Shown in pieces: positions 36,156 to 49,277 of a stretch of 64,000 bases of DNA (the first letter of the stretch is position 1; every line of letters starts with the position of its first letter). The stretch is from Aeromonas bivalvium (GTDB lineage Bacteria; Pseudomonadota; Gammaproteobacteria; Enterobacterales; Aeromonadaceae). The notes beneath the pieces are model-generated. The model made no database searches. It was given only the letters and a program-made list of their open reading frames with translations, and was not told where the DNA came from. Made by a program: the position numbers and the translations under genes. The stretch lies in the NCBI RefSeq assembly GCF_000819765.1, contig NZ_CDBT01000056.1:32241-96240 (forward strand), written 5' to 3'.

Positions 36156-36464
36156 AAATCACCTTGGCATTCCTTTGCGGTCCCGAGGGACCCTGGCGCC
36201 TTGGGCTCGCCCTGACCGATATCAGGGCCTGCCTCAAGGCAAGTTTAGGAGATCCCGGGCTCGCATCGGCTGGTGTCAGGAGAAGGCGCGCAGCGGCGAG
36301 AGCCTGGATCCTGATTTCAGTCTGCCAAGGCCGTTAAATATGTCAAACAAAATGAGTGGTTTATGTTAAGCCGCATGAGGCAGATATGGTGTCATCCTCC
36401 GCTTTACAGGGAAGCAGAGGGAACGTTCGGGGCTGGGGCTGGCTGGATGGGTGGATATATTAAA
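36156..36464. other. Intergenic region, no gene seen
   Basis: About 310 bases between the peptidase C26 start and the Cof-gene terminator. It contains a GGTCCCGAGGGACC palindrome and an AT-rich patch (36330-36370) that could serve a minus-strand promoter. A plus-strand open frame (36363-36764) runs antisense into the Cof gene and lacks support. Confidence 0.5.
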
Positions 36465-36489
36465 CATCCGGCAGGGGGCCTGCCGGATG
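36465..36489 (-). terminator. Cof-gene terminator
   Basis: CATCCGGCAGG and CCTGCCGGATG form an 11-bp stem; on the minus strand TTTAATATAT follows. Confidence 0.75.
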
Positions 36490-36505
36490 GACGTGGCCGT
36501 GGGGA

Positions 36506-37312
36506 TCAGGCCAGCACGAAGGTTTCGATGACCCGGGCGACCCCGTCCTCATCGTTGCGGCTGGTGATGTGCTGGGCCAGGGCCTTGAGGGGGTCGGTGG
36601 CGTTGCCCATGGCGACGCCGAGGCCGGCGTATTCGATCATGTGGCTGTCGTTGCCCGCATCCCCCACGGCGATCACCTGGCTGGCATCCAGGCCCAGGTG
36701 CTCGGCCAGGGCGGCCACTCCGCTCCCCTTGTGGCTCTGCTTGTTCATGATCTCGAGGAAGTAGGGGGCGCTTTGCACCACTGTGTAGTCCTGATAGAGC
36801 TGCGCCGGCAGGGCGGCGATGGCCCGGCTCAGCAGCGCGGGCTCGTCGATCATCATCACCTTGAGGATCGCCTCGTCCGGGGGCAGGGTGGCGAAGTCGA
36901 CCAGGTTGACCGGCATGCCGGTCAGGCGGGATTCGTGCTCGGTATAGTGGCTCAGGCGGGGGCTGATGAGGCCCTGGCGCACCGAGAAGCCGTGGACATT
37001 GACCCCCTGCTGCTCGGCCAGACGCGCCACCAGGCTGGCATCGGCCCCGGTCAGCAGCTGGCTGCGGATCCGGGCGCCGTCGGCAACCCGCTGCACCATG
37101 GCGCCGTTGTAGCTGATCACATAATCTTCCGGCCCCGTCATCCCCAGTTCTTCCAGGTAGCGGGTCATGCCCTCCAGGGGGCGGCCGGAGGCCAGCACCA
37201 CTGTCACGCCCCTGGCGCGGGCGGCGGTGATGGCGGCATGGGTGCGCGGGGAGATGGTGCCCTGGGGGGTGAGCAGAGTGCCATCCATATCCAATGCGAT
37301 CAGTTTGTACAT
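36506..37312 (-). CDS. Cof-type HAD phosphatase (YidA-like)
   Basis: A 268-residue HAD IIB phosphatase, probably acting on sugar phosphates like E. coli YidA. Motifs: LDMDGTLL (nucleophile Asp8), VLASGRP, a cap domain in the middle, the Lys in NKQSHKGSGVAAL and the acidic GDAGNDSHMIEYAG. Single gene between the C26 and FapA-like genes, both on the same strand. Confidence 0.92.
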   Translation of the reverse strand: MYKLIALDMDGTLLTPQGTISPRTHAAITAARARGVTVVLASGRPLEGMTRYLEELGMTGPEDYVISYNGAMVQRVADGARIRSQLLTGADASLVARLAEQQGVNVHGFSVRQGLISPRLSHYTEHESRLTGMPVNLVDFATLPPDEAILKVMMIDEPALLSRAIAALPAQLYQDYTVVQSAPYFLEIMNKQSHKGSGVAALAEHLGLDASQVIAVGDAGNDSHMIEYAGLGVAMGNATDPLKALAQHITSRNDEDGVARVIETFVLA

Positions 37313-37458
37313 CGACTGTTACCTGCTTTGTGTGGCGTGCAAGGCTGGCAGTGTACCCAAGTTCGGGTCAGGGATCACGGCATGGCCGACTCTGCCCGGC
37401 ACAGGGACTGGGGCTGGCTGGCCCCAGGTGGCCAGGGGACACGGGCTCTCGGTCTGAC

Positions 37459-39126
37459 TTATTTACGTCCTTCCAGAGGCTGCAACACTATCTGTTCCTG
37501 CTTGAAGGCGATACGAATGGGGCCATGGTCGATATCGACCCGGTAGCTGCTGTTGGCCAGCTCAACCTCGACACCGGCATAGAGGCGCTGGGTGGCGGTG
37601 ATCTCCATCTCGCCGAGCAGCTGCTGCAGGGCCTGCTGGGCCTCGTCCAGCTTGGCGTCCAGTCCCTTGCTCTGGCCCAGGTATTGCTGGCGCAGGGTCT
37701 TGATCTTGTCCAGGGTCTCGGGGTTGCGCTTCTCCCGCGGCAGCTGCAGCAGCTTGAGCAGCAGATCCTGCACCTTGAGCAGCTGGTCGCGGCAGCTTTG
37801 CTTGCGCTGCTTGAGCTCTTGTTCCTGCTGCTTGTGGCTGAAGTAACCGCCAAGGATCTGCAACCGGGTATGGTTGGCGGCACTGGCCCCTATGCTGGGG
37901 GCCTGGATCTGGCGATTGGCGATGCTGATGCCGCCGAGCAGGGTGCCCTTGCGCATGGCGTTGTCGCCAACCCGCAGATCCTGGCCACTGCGGGTGTGGC
38001 AGTGGGTGAGCTGGGTCTGGATATGAATATTGCCCCCCGCCTCCAGCCTGGCGTACTGGGCATAGGCGGCGTGTATCTCCCCCTGGGCGCTGAGCCGGCA
38101 GAGGGGGTCGTCATCCTCCGTCTTGCGGCCGATGACCCCGTGACGCACCGTGATGGCGCCGCCGGATTCGATGTCGGCACCCTCCACGAAGCCACCTATC
38201 ACCACGTCGCCACTGGCCCGGATCCGCATGCCGGCGAACACGTCGCCGCTGATGATGAGGGCTCCCTCGAACGTCACATGACCGCTGCGGGCATCCACCT
38301 GCTTGAGGCTGAGCACATCATCGACCCGCATGCCCTGCTTCTCTAGGCAGGGGAGGCCGGGGCGGCTGGCGAGCAGCAGGTTGGGGTCATCACTGGCTAT
38401 CTCGGTGCCGACCCCGGGGACCATGGCCAGCTCCTTGCCCGGTTTGACCGGCAGGGTCTGGCCCGTGACCGTCAGACCGGGGGAGCCCTGGGTCGCCGGG
38501 TGGCGGCGCATCAGCGGCTCCCCCGCCCGGACCGTCACCAGGGTACCAAGGTCGCGCAGATCCACCTTGCCGTTCTCCGTCTCCTGAGGCTTGAGGATGC
38601 GATCGGACGGGGTATCGACCAGACGCTCGAAACGGGTGTCCTGGCCGGCAATGGGGGCGATGCCGTAGGCGATGGCGGGCTGGATCAGACTGCCGGGGGC
38701 CCCCTCCCTGGCGAGCTTGACGGCCTGCTCGAGCAGTATGCCCTGCACGCCGCTGTTCACTTCGCTCTCGCCGAGGGTCTGCTGCAAGGCATCCAGGGTG
38801 AGCGGCTTGCCGCCCCAGTCGCAGGTGATCTGGGCCCGGGCCGTCATCTTGTCGCTGTCGACCAGTATCATCAGCCGGGCGTCCTGGCGCCTGGCGATGG
38901 GGACGGGATTGGGAGGTATGGGGGCGTCCGGTTTGGCCTGCAGGGTATTGAGCAGGCTGACCACCTGTTTGATCCCCTCGTGCAGGGGCTGATAGCGGCG
39001 ACAGTTGGAGGAGAGCAGCAGGGTGAGCACATCGGCTTCGCGCACCGGTTCGTCCAGCCCGGGCAGGATGCGCAGGCAGGCCAGTTCCATATCCGCCGAC
39101 AACTGTAACCACTCTTTGTTTAACAC
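37459..39126 (-). CDS. FapA/DUF342 family protein
   Basis: A 555-residue cytoplasmic protein of the DUF342/FapA family. Residues about 160-400 form a right-handed beta-helix-like polymer-type region (IRASGDVVIGGFVEGADIESGGAITVRHGVIG), and about 410-500 a coiled coil (KQQEQELKQRKQSCRDQLLKVQDLLLKLLQLPREK). In Vibrio relatives, FapA localises at the pole and affects glucose PTS or flagellar control; the role here is unknown. Start is GTG 39126 with CAGGAG upstream. Confidence 0.88.
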   Translation of the reverse strand: MLNKEWLQLSADMELACLRILPGLDEPVREADVLTLLLSSNCRRYQPLHEGIKQVVSLLNTLQAKPDAPIPPNPVPIARRQDARLMILVDSDKMTARAQITCDWGGKPLTLDALQQTLGESEVNSGVQGILLEQAVKLAREGAPGSLIQPAIAYGIAPIAGQDTRFERLVDTPSDRILKPQETENGKVDLRDLGTLVTVRAGEPLMRRHPATQGSPGLTVTGQTLPVKPGKELAMVPGVGTEIASDDPNLLLASRPGLPCLEKQGMRVDDVLSLKQVDARSGHVTFEGALIISGDVFAGMRIRASGDVVIGGFVEGADIESGGAITVRHGVIGRKTEDDDPLCRLSAQGEIHAAYAQYARLEAGGNIHIQTQLTHCHTRSGQDLRVGDNAMRKGTLLGGISIANRQIQAPSIGASAANHTRLQILGGYFSHKQQEQELKQRKQSCRDQLLKVQDLLLKLLQLPREKRNPETLDKIKTLRQQYLGQSKGLDAKLDEAQQALQQLLGEMEITATQRLYAGVEVELANSSYRVDIDHGPIRIAFKQEQIVLQPLEGRK

Positions 39127-39337
39127 TCTGGCTCCTGCTCAGTCCATCTGACTGATTTCTTTATCAATTCCATGATGCCCCCATGCTGGTTCCCCCGACT
39201 CGGCGGCAAGGAGGCCCCAGTATCCTGATCATTCTTCTTATTGGTCAATGATCTATGTCCAAATGGGTGAAGGCGGTTGAAGAAATCGCCATGGGGACAC
39301 GGTCAGGCAGCGCCGCCCTGAGGGAGACGAGGGGAGG

Positions 39338-39365
39338 GCGAGCCAGCGAGTCAGCACTGGCTCGC
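39338..39365 (-). repeat. Inverted repeat after the cinA-like gene
   Basis: GCGAGCCAG and CTGGCTCGC form a 9-bp stem just beyond the stop of the CinA-like gene; with no T-run on the minus strand it may stabilise the transcript end instead of terminating it. The rest of the 252-base gap shows nothing else. Confidence 0.4.
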
Positions 39366-39378
39366 TGGCCGGGGCGAC

Positions 39379-40524
39379 TCAGCCCAGGGTCTGGGTGCGG
39401 GTCAGGGTGAGGTAGTCGGCGATCACCGGCAGCCCCGCCAGGTGACGGCGCAGCATGTCGAGGGCGGCGAAGGCGAGGATGGCACGGGCGCTCTCGGGAT
39501 CCGGGTGGCTGACCTTCACCGTCTGGCCGACGCACTTGCCATCGATGCAGAGCCGCAATGGAACCCCCTGGGGCCCCGCCATCCCTATGGTCAGGCTGGC
39601 CCCTCGCCCGTCCCCCAGGGGCTGGGCCGGTTCGCCGGCAGGCTGCTGGCTGAAGTGGGCCGTGAGGCCGGGATGCTGATGACAGAGGGTCAGCAAGGCG
39701 CCCCGGCTCTCCCCCTCGAACAGGGTCAGGGGCCTGTCCCCCAGCTGGGCGAGGATCTGCCGCGCCGGTTCCTCGTCACCCTGACCGACCAGCCAGGGGG
39801 AGATCTGCTCGAGCAGGCGCGCCTGTGCCGCCTCCATGTCCCGGGTCGTGGCGCCCTGGCCGATCAGCTTGAGTTCGATGAGGGGCATGGCGGAGCGGTA
39901 GCCGAGGGTGATCCCGACGGGCCAGGGGGCAGCGTCGAGCCGATCGCTCAGGGCGGATTCCGAGATGCCGAAGCTGTAGCAGCGGCGCAGCGCCGTCTCC
40001 CCGCTGGCTTGCTCGTTGTGCAGGCGGGGCAGGATCTGCTCCGTCACCATCTGCTTGAATTCGAACGGTACCCCTGGTGTGAAGGCGATGCGGCAGCGTC
40101 CCCACTGCAACAGGAAACCGCAGGCGGTGCCGACCGGGTTGTCGAGGATCTCGCAGCCCGCGGGCAGCCAGGCCTGCTTGGCGTTGCTGGCGGGCATGGG
40201 GCGACCCCGGCTGGCGTAGCGGGCCGCTATGGTATCGAGCCAGCCGGGATGCAGGGTCAGGGGGGCGTTGAAGGCATCGGCCGCGGCCTGGGCGGTGAGA
40301 TCGTCCGCCGTCGGACCCAGGCCGCCGCACACCAGCACCAGGTCGGCGCGCGCGGCGCACTCGCGCAGCAGGGCGGTCAGATCGGCGAGATCATCCCCCA
40401 CCGTATGGCGGCGGCGCACCTGCCAGCCCTGATCCAGCAAGCGGGCGCTGAGCCAGGCGGCATTGGTATCGACCACCAGGCCGGTCACTATCTCGTCGCC
40501 GGTGCTGACAATTTCTATGTGCAT
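39379..40524 (-). CDS. CinA-family protein (YfaY-like, molybdopterin-binding-domain)
   Basis: A 381-residue protein with an N-terminal MoaB/Mog-like domain (IEIVSTGDEIVTGLVVDTNAAWLSARLLDQGW, VCGGLGPTADDLT) as in CinA and YfaY, and a less conserved C-terminal part. It lacks an obvious complete PncC-type NMN deamidase domain (the usual SGGxxxxxxT motif is not seen), so it more likely belongs to the YfaY group than to bifunctional CinA. Probable activity is on pyridine or ADP-ribose nucleotides, but this is open. Confidence 0.85.
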   Translation of the reverse strand: MHIEIVSTGDEIVTGLVVDTNAAWLSARLLDQGWQVRRRHTVGDDLADLTALLRECAARADLVLVCGGLGPTADDLTAQAAADAFNAPLTLHPGWLDTIAARYASRGRPMPASNAKQAWLPAGCEILDNPVGTACGFLLQWGRCRIAFTPGVPFEFKQMVTEQILPRLHNEQASGETALRRCYSFGISESALSDRLDAAPWPVGITLGYRSAMPLIELKLIGQGATTRDMEAAQARLLEQISPWLVGQGDEEPARQILAQLGDRPLTLFEGESRGALLTLCHQHPGLTAHFSQQPAGEPAQPLGDGRGASLTIGMAGPQGVPLRLCIDGKCVGQTVKVSHPDPESARAILAFAALDMLRRHLAGLPVIADYLTLTRTQTLG

Positions 40525-40540
40525 GAAGACTCCTGCAGGG

Positions 40541-41770
40541 TCACTTGGTCTTGGGTTCGAAGTAGTAGCTGATGCGGGTGCGCGGATTCAGGTACTCGAA
40601 CACGGCGGGGGGCAGACGCCTGGGGTGGATCACCTTGGCGATGGTGAGTCCGGCCCGATCCAGCGCGATGACGGCCGCCTCCTGGCGCGGGATGGCGGGA
40701 TCGTAGACCAGCACGCTGGGGTGGAGCAGGCTGCTCCCCTTGACGGACATCACCAGGCCCAGCTGGCCGCTGGAGAGTTGTACCACGCTGCCGGGGGGAT
40801 AGATGCCGAGCAGGCGGATCAGCAGGGCCATGTTGTCCGGGTTGAACTGACCCTTGCGCAGCTTGTAGAGGCTGGAGAGGGCGGAGTAGGGCACCTTGCC
40901 GTGGCGGTGGCAGAGGTTGTCATATTCGTTGATGAGGGAGACCAGCTGGGTCATGGGGTCGAGCTGCCCAGCCTTGAGTCCCTCCGGGCCGCTGCCGTCC
41001 AGATATTCGTGATGGTGCAGCACTATGCCCTTGGCCTCGGAGGGGAAGGATGCCGCCAGGTTGATGAGGTCCAGCCCGTAGCGGGGATGCTGGGCCAGCA
41101 GGTTCTGCTCCGGCCTGGTCAGGGGTGCGCTCTTGCGCAGGATCTGGCTCGGGATCTTCAGCTTGCCGATGTCGTGAAACAGGGCCCCCATGCCGACCAG
41201 GCGGATCTGCTCCGCATTCATCTCGCACTCCTTGGCCAGCATCATGCTCAGCACGCTGACGTTGAGGGAGTGATAGTAGAGGGGATCCCCCTCCTCGCCG
41301 TCCCCCATCAGGTGCAGCACCAGCTCGTCCGCCGCCAGCAGCTGGCTGGCGATGGCATCGATCAGATCCTTGGCGTCATCAATGGCGTTGAGGGGGCGGG
41401 CCTGCACCTTGCTCATCAGGCTGCGCACCTGGCTCAAGGAGTGCTGGAACTGTTTCTCGCACTGCTGCAGGTCCCGGCGGTATTGCTGCAAGCGGGCGAT
41501 GCGCTGCGCCTTGTCCTGCTCCATCTCCCTCTGCTGAGCCGGATCCGGCACGACCTCACGGCTTGGTGCATCGGGGGGCAGGGGCGGGCAGTCGCTCTTC
41601 TCCGGGATGATGGTGACCCTGGCCAGGCCCAGGTGGCGGATCAGGGCGATCTCTTCTTCGTTCTTGATCTTGAAGCTGGAAAACAGGAAGGGGTGAGCGC
41701 GCCAGCCCAGAGGCAGGGAGACATAGTTGCCGACTTGCAGCCTGTCTACTGAAATGGTGATACCGGCCAT
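40541..41770 (-). CDS. HD-GYP domain protein with N-terminal DUF3391
   Basis: A 409-residue putative cyclic-di-GMP phosphodiesterase. The N-terminal DUF3391 (ISVDRLQVGNYVSLPLGWRAHPFLFSSFKI) is followed by a coiled coil and an HD-GYP domain from about 150: HSLNVSVLSMMLAKE, FHDIGKLKIP, HPRYG and HHHEYLDGSGPEGL. Metal ligands of the HD core are present, but the GYP motif reads GPE after DGS, so the Tyr is lost. I chose ATG 41770 since DUF3391 begins there; GTG 41791 is possible. No strong ribosome site is visible. Confidence 0.88.
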   Translation of the reverse strand: MAGITISVDRLQVGNYVSLPLGWRAHPFLFSSFKIKNEEEIALIRHLGLARVTIIPEKSDCPPLPPDAPSREVVPDPAQQREMEQDKAQRIARLQQYRRDLQQCEKQFQHSLSQVRSLMSKVQARPLNAIDDAKDLIDAIASQLLAADELVLHLMGDGEEGDPLYYHSLNVSVLSMMLAKECEMNAEQIRLVGMGALFHDIGKLKIPSQILRKSAPLTRPEQNLLAQHPRYGLDLINLAASFPSEAKGIVLHHHEYLDGSGPEGLKAGQLDPMTQLVSLINEYDNLCHRHGKVPYSALSSLYKLRKGQFNPDNMALLIRLLGIYPPGSVVQLSSGQLGLVMSVKGSSLLHPSVLVYDPAIPRQEAAVIALDRAGLTIAKVIHPRRLPPAVFEYLNPRTRISYYFEPKTK

Positions 41771-41870
41771 GGGGTTCGCAGTGAGGGGCACGTGAGCCGT
41801 ATGCTAGTCAATGGCGAGAGTGAATACAAAGGTATCGGATGACAGTCCGGATGCTTTATTATAGGCTTCT

Positions 41871-41886
41871 AGATGTCCAGACATTT
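41871..41886 (+). promoter_or_regulatory. Tandem MetJ boxes upstream of metA
   Basis: AGATGTCC and AGACATTT are two adjacent octamers, each matching the MetJ consensus AGACGTCT at six of eight positions, with the correct 8-base phasing. They end 26 bases before the metA start. Confidence 0.7.
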
Positions 41887-41912
41887 TTACTGATGCAGTA
41901 CAGGGAGTCAGC

Positions 41913-42860
41913 ATGCCCATCAAGATCCCGGATCAGTTACCCGCCGCCGAAGTGCTGGGGCAGGAGAACATCTTCGTCATGACGGAATCCCGGGCCGTCA
42001 CCCAGAACATACGCCCGCTGCGGGTGCTCATCCTCAATCTGATGCCCAAGAAGATAGAGACCGAGATCCAGCTGATGCGGATGCTCTCCAATTCGCCGCT
42101 GCAGGTGGACGTGGATCTGCTGCGTATCGACGATCGGGAGTCCAAGAACACGCCCCAGGCCCATCTCGAGAACTTCTATCACGACTTCGAACAGGTGCGG
42201 GGCAACAACTACGACGGCATGATCATCACGGGGGCGCCCCTGGGCCGGGTGGAGTTCGAGGAGGTCGTCTACTGGGACAGGGTGGTCGAGATCATCGAGT
42301 GGTCCCACGAGCATGTCACCTCCACCCTGTTCCTGTGCTGGGCGGTGCAGGCGGCGCTCAAGGCGCTGTATGGCATGGACAAGCAGACCCATGGCGAGAA
42401 GCTGTCCGGCATCTATCGCCACCACAGGCTCGATGAACACGAGCCCCTGCTGCGCGGCTTCGACGACGAATTCGTGGCCCCCCATTCCCGCTATGCGGCC
42501 TTCGATGGCGATCTCATTCGTGCCCACACGGATCTGCAGATCTTCGCCGAGTCCGAGGAGGCCGGGGTCTATCTGGCCGCTACCAAGGATTGCCGCCAGG
42601 TGTTTGTCACCGGTCACCCCGAATACGATGTGCTGACCCTGGATGGCGAATACAAGCGCGACCTCGAGGCCGGGCTCGCCCCCGCCATTCCGGTCAACTA
42701 CTACCCGGGCAACGACCCGGACCAGCCGCCAAGGGCCAGCTGGCGCAGCCATGGCCACCTGCTGTTTGCCAACTGGCTCAACTACTATGTCTACCAGCTC
42801 ACCAGCTACCGGCTGGAGGACATCGGCAAGGTGTTCACCTACGAAAAACCCAGGAGCTGA
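41913..42860 (+). CDS. metA: MetA (MetAS), homoserine O-succinyltransferase
   Basis: First committed step of methionine synthesis: acylates homoserine. The 315-residue protein has the N-terminal [31 protein letters not shown], the catalytic Cys in [11 protein letters not shown] (about 142), the Glu in [18 protein letters not shown] region and His in [11 protein letters not shown]. Homologues use succinyl- or acetyl-CoA; enteric-type sequence favours succinyl. Preceded by MetJ-box-like octamers. metY (55 kb) and metH (44 kb) in the same window act later in the pathway. Confidence 0.97.
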   Translation: MPIKIPDQLPAAEVLGQENIFVMTESRAVTQNIRPLRVLILNLMPKKIETEIQLMRMLSNSPLQVDVDLLRIDDRESKNTPQAHLENFYHDFEQVRGNNYDGMIITGAPLGRVEFEEVVYWDRVVEIIEWSHEHVTSTLFLCWAVQAALKALYGMDKQTHGEKLSGIYRHHRLDEHEPLLRGFDDEFVAPHSRYAAFDGDLIRAHTDLQIFAESEEAGVYLAATKDCRQVFVTGHPEYDVLTLDGEYKRDLEAGLAPAIPVNYYPGNDPDQPPRASWRSHGHLLFANWLNYYVYQLTSYRLEDIGKVFTYEKPRS

Positions 42861-42884
42861 GGCTCCCCTTCGGGATCGCCTGCG

Positions 42885-42911
42885 AAAAAGCCGCCAGAGA
42901 GGCGGCTTTTT
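42885..42911. terminator. Bidirectional terminator (metA / antiporter)
   Basis: AAAAAGCCGCC and GGCGGCTTTTT form an 11-bp stem around AGAGA, with A-run and T-run on either side. Confidence 0.92.
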
Positions 42912-42930
42912 CGTTATTCAGGGCGACGGA

Positions 42931-44208
42931 TCAGATGTCGCCGCTGGCCTTCTTGGCTCTCTCTATCATGGGGGTGATGGTCATCCCCTGCACCACGATG
43001 GAGAACATCACCACCGAGTAGGTCATCACCAGTATGACCTGGCGCAGATCGACATCACTGCCCGGGATCATCATGACTCCGGACGGCAGGGCCAGTGCCA
43101 TGGCCATGGCCAGGCCACCGCGCAGGCCGCCCCAGGTGAGGATGCGCACCGAGAAGGTGTTGTAGCTGCGGAACTTGCGGAAGGCCACATAGGGCAGGGA
43201 GACGCTGATGAAGCGGGCGGCGAGGCACAGAGGCACCGCGATGACCAGCAGGATCCAGTCTTGCCAGGCGAGATCCAGCAGCACCAGGGCCAGGCCGATC
43301 AGCAGGAACAAGAGGGCGTTGAGGAACTGATCCATCAACTCCCAGAAGTGATCCAGGTGGTGGCTGCTCTGCTCGGAGAAACCCGAGTGACGGGTCCAGT
43401 TGCCGATCATGATGCCGCATACCACCATGGCCAGGGCGCCTGAGACCCCCAGCATGTTGGCCAGGGCGAAGCCGGCGGTCGGAATGCACAGGGTCAGCAG
43501 CAGCTCCAGGGAGCCATCGTCGGTGGCGCTGATCATCACGTGGGCGATGAGGCCGAGCACGGCGCCAAACAGGATGCCGCCGAGGGCCTCATGCAGGAAC
43601 AGGCCGGCCACGCTGGTGAAGGTGGGCTCGACGCCGCCGAAGGCCACGGCGAACACGGTGGCGAAGATCACCAGACCGACGCCGTCGTTGAACAGGGACT
43701 CTCCCTCGATCTGGATGGCGATCTGGGGGGGCGCCTTCATCTTCTTGACGATGGCGAGCACGGCAATGGGGTCGGTGGGGGAGATCAGGGCACCGAACAG
43801 CATGCAGTAGACCAGGGGCAGTTCCCAGCCCAGCAGCTTGGCGATGAACCAGAAGCCGTAGCCGATGATGAAGGTGGAGAGCAGGGTGGCGAGGATGGCC
43901 AGAATGGTGATCTCCCACTTCTGGCTGCGCAAGGCCTTGAGGTTGATGCCAAGGCCCCCTGCGAACAGCAGGAAGCCCAGGATCCCCTTGAGCAGGAAGT
44001 TCTGGAAGTCGATGCTCTCCATGGTCTCGACGGCCAGGGGCTCGAGGTTGAACCAGCCCAGTTTGCCGAACAGCACCATGAGTGCGGAGATCAGCATGGA
44101 GCCGGCGGTGATGGCGATGGTGGTCTGGATCTTGATGACATACTGGTTGGCGAATGCGATAAAAATCGCCAACGCCGCCAAGAAGCAGAGTGTGTAATAG
44201 ACGCTCAT
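42931..44208 (-). CDS. CPA1-family Na+/H+ antiporter (NhaP type)
   Basis: Inner-membrane sodium/proton exchanger, 425 residues, about twelve hydrophobic helices. Key CPA1 elements are LISPTDPIAVLAIVKK (ion-site Asp), IEGESLFNDGVGLVIFATVF (the ESxxND motif with the conserved Asn-Asp) and the C-terminal LTWGGLRGGLAMAMALALP. I started at ATG 44208 (MSVYYTLCFLAAL), since the open frame upstream adds an unlikely leader. Divergent from metH. Likely role is pH and sodium homeostasis. Confidence 0.92.
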   Translation of the reverse strand: MSVYYTLCFLAALAIFIAFANQYVIKIQTTIAITAGSMLISALMVLFGKLGWFNLEPLAVETMESIDFQNFLLKGILGFLLFAGGLGINLKALRSQKWEITILAILATLLSTFIIGYGFWFIAKLLGWELPLVYCMLFGALISPTDPIAVLAIVKKMKAPPQIAIQIEGESLFNDGVGLVIFATVFAVAFGGVEPTFTSVAGLFLHEALGGILFGAVLGLIAHVMISATDDGSLELLLTLCIPTAGFALANMLGVSGALAMVVCGIMIGNWTRHSGFSEQSSHHLDHFWELMDQFLNALLFLLIGLALVLLDLAWQDWILLVIAVPLCLAARFISVSLPYVAFRKFRSYNTFSVRILTWGGLRGGLAMAMALALPSGVMMIPGSDVDLRQVILVMTYSVVMFSIVVQGMTITPMIERAKKASGDI

Positions 44209-44321
44209 GATTATTTTTCTCGTTGGAGTGACAGCAAGCACGAGTCCGTAAAGGACGGGCATAGGGTACTCCGTGGTGATAGTTTACTCACTACCTACTT
44301 TTGGGTATCGCTGGTTAATTT

Positions 44322-44345
44322 AGACAGATAGACGGCTAGATTTCC
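44322..44345 (+). promoter_or_regulatory. Three tandem MetJ boxes upstream of metH
   Basis: AGACAGAT, AGACGGCT and AGATTTCC follow each other with exact 8-base phasing; the central octamer matches AGACGTCT at seven of eight, the outer ones at five. They lie 63 bases before the metH start in the divergent region with the antiporter gene. Confidence 0.72.
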
Positions 44346-44407
44346 ATTTTTTTTCTTTGCTGTTAGGATAAAGCCACGCAGTTGCATGGATGTAAGAGGT
44401 AAGAGCG

Positions 44408-48079
<3,672 letters not shown>

Positions 48080-48114
48080 GACGCGCGTCAGCCAGGCTGA
48101 CCCTCAGTCCCATG

Positions 48115-48147
48115 AAAACGGCGGCCCCAGTATGGGGCCGCCGTTTT
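48115..48147 (+). terminator. metH terminator
   Basis: AAAACGGCGGCCCC and GGGGCCGCCGTTTT form a perfect 14-bp stem around AGTAT. Confidence 0.93.
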
Positions 48148-48294
48148 ACATCCGGATGACAGTCGTCGGCTTTATCCGGGTTTTGTGTGGTTTGTCTTGT
48201 TGTCAGGATAAACAATTGGCGTTGTCATGGCGCTGTGGCACCTTATACTCTCCCGCCCCATCCTGCCCAGGCGCTGCCTCCTAGCGGAATTGTC

Positions 48295-49191
48295 ATGAAG
48301 ATTGCTGTTTTATCCCGTGAGCCCAGAAACTACTCTACCCGTCGTCTGGTCGAGGTGGCGCGTGCCCGTGGTCATGAGGTCGAGGTGCTCGACACCCTGC
48401 GCTGTTACATGAACATCGCCTCCCACAATCCTTCCATTCATTACGAGGGGGTGGAGCTCGGGGACTATGACGCCGTGATCCCCCGTATCGGCGCCAGCAT
48501 CACCTTCTATGGCACCGCCGTGCTGCGCCAGTTCGAGATGATGAGCACCATGGCCCTCAACAGCTCTGTGGCCATCAGTCGCTCCCGGGACAAGCTGAGG
48601 GCCATGCAGCTGCTCTCCCGTCACGGCATAGGCCTGCCCATCACAGGTTATGCCCACAGCACCCACGACGTACCGGATCTCATCAAGATGGTGGGCGGGG
48701 CCCCCCTGGTGGTGAAGCTGCTGGAAGGAACCCAGGGGATAGGGGTGGTGCTGTGCGAGACCCACAAAGCCGCCGAGAGCGTGATCGAGGCCTTCATCCA
48801 GACCAACAACAACATACTGGTGCAGGAGTACATCCGCGAGGCCAACGGTGCCGACATCCGTTGCCTGGTGGTCAACGGCAAGGTGGTGGCGGCCATGCGT
48901 CGTCAGGCCCAGCCCGGGGAGTTTCGCTCCAATCTGCATCGGGGGGGAACCGCCGAAGCCATCAAGATCACCCCGGAAGAGCGGGCCACCGCGGTGCAGG
49001 CCGCCAAGATCATGGGGCTGGACGTGGCCGGGGTGGACATATTGCGCAGCGCCCGCGGCCCCCTGGTGCTGGAGGTGAACTCCTCCCCCGGCCTGCAAGG
49101 GGTGGAAGCGGCCTCCGGCAAGGATGTGGCGGGCAAGATCATCGAGTTTCTCGAGCTCAAGGCGAGCCGCAAGCACAAGCCGGCGGAGTGA
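48295..49191 (+). CDS. rimK: RimK, ribosomal protein S6--L-glutamate ligase
   Basis: ATP-grasp enzyme that adds glutamate residues to the C-terminus of ribosomal protein S6. The 298-residue protein starts [22 protein letters not shown] and has [38 protein letters not shown] (ATP-binding loop), [19 protein letters not shown] and [17 protein letters not shown] (metal ligands). ATG 48295 matches the usual length; the upstream extension of the frame is not RimK-like. It converges with a second ATP-grasp gene of RimK-like type. Confidence 0.96.
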   Translation: MKIAVLSREPRNYSTRRLVEVARARGHEVEVLDTLRCYMNIASHNPSIHYEGVELGDYDAVIPRIGASITFYGTAVLRQFEMMSTMALNSSVAISRSRDKLRAMQLLSRHGIGLPITGYAHSTHDVPDLIKMVGGAPLVVKLLEGTQGIGVVLCETHKAAESVIEAFIQTNNNILVQEYIREANGADIRCLVVNGKVVAAMRRQAQPGEFRSNLHRGGTAEAIKITPEERATAVQAAKIMGLDVAGVDILRSARGPLVLEVNSSPGLQGVEAASGKDVAGKIIEFLELKASRKHKPAE

Positions 49192-49226
49192 GCCGGATCT
49201 GAGCGCCGTCATGGCGCCAGATGCAA

Positions 49227-49250
49227 CAAGGGGAGCCCAGGCTCCCCTTG
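49227..49250. terminator. Bidirectional terminator between two ATP-grasp genes
   Basis: CAAGGGGAGCC and GGCTCCCCTTG form an 11-bp stem, followed by TTGGTTT; it serves rimK and probably the converging gene. Confidence 0.8.
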
Positions 49251-49277
49251 TTGGTTTGTGGGCGACAGGATCCCGCC

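Noticed and set aside
36363..36764. Plus-strand open frame overlapping the Cof gene
   Set aside because: Most of it is antisense to the HAD phosphatase; the remaining part is intergenic with a terminator inside.
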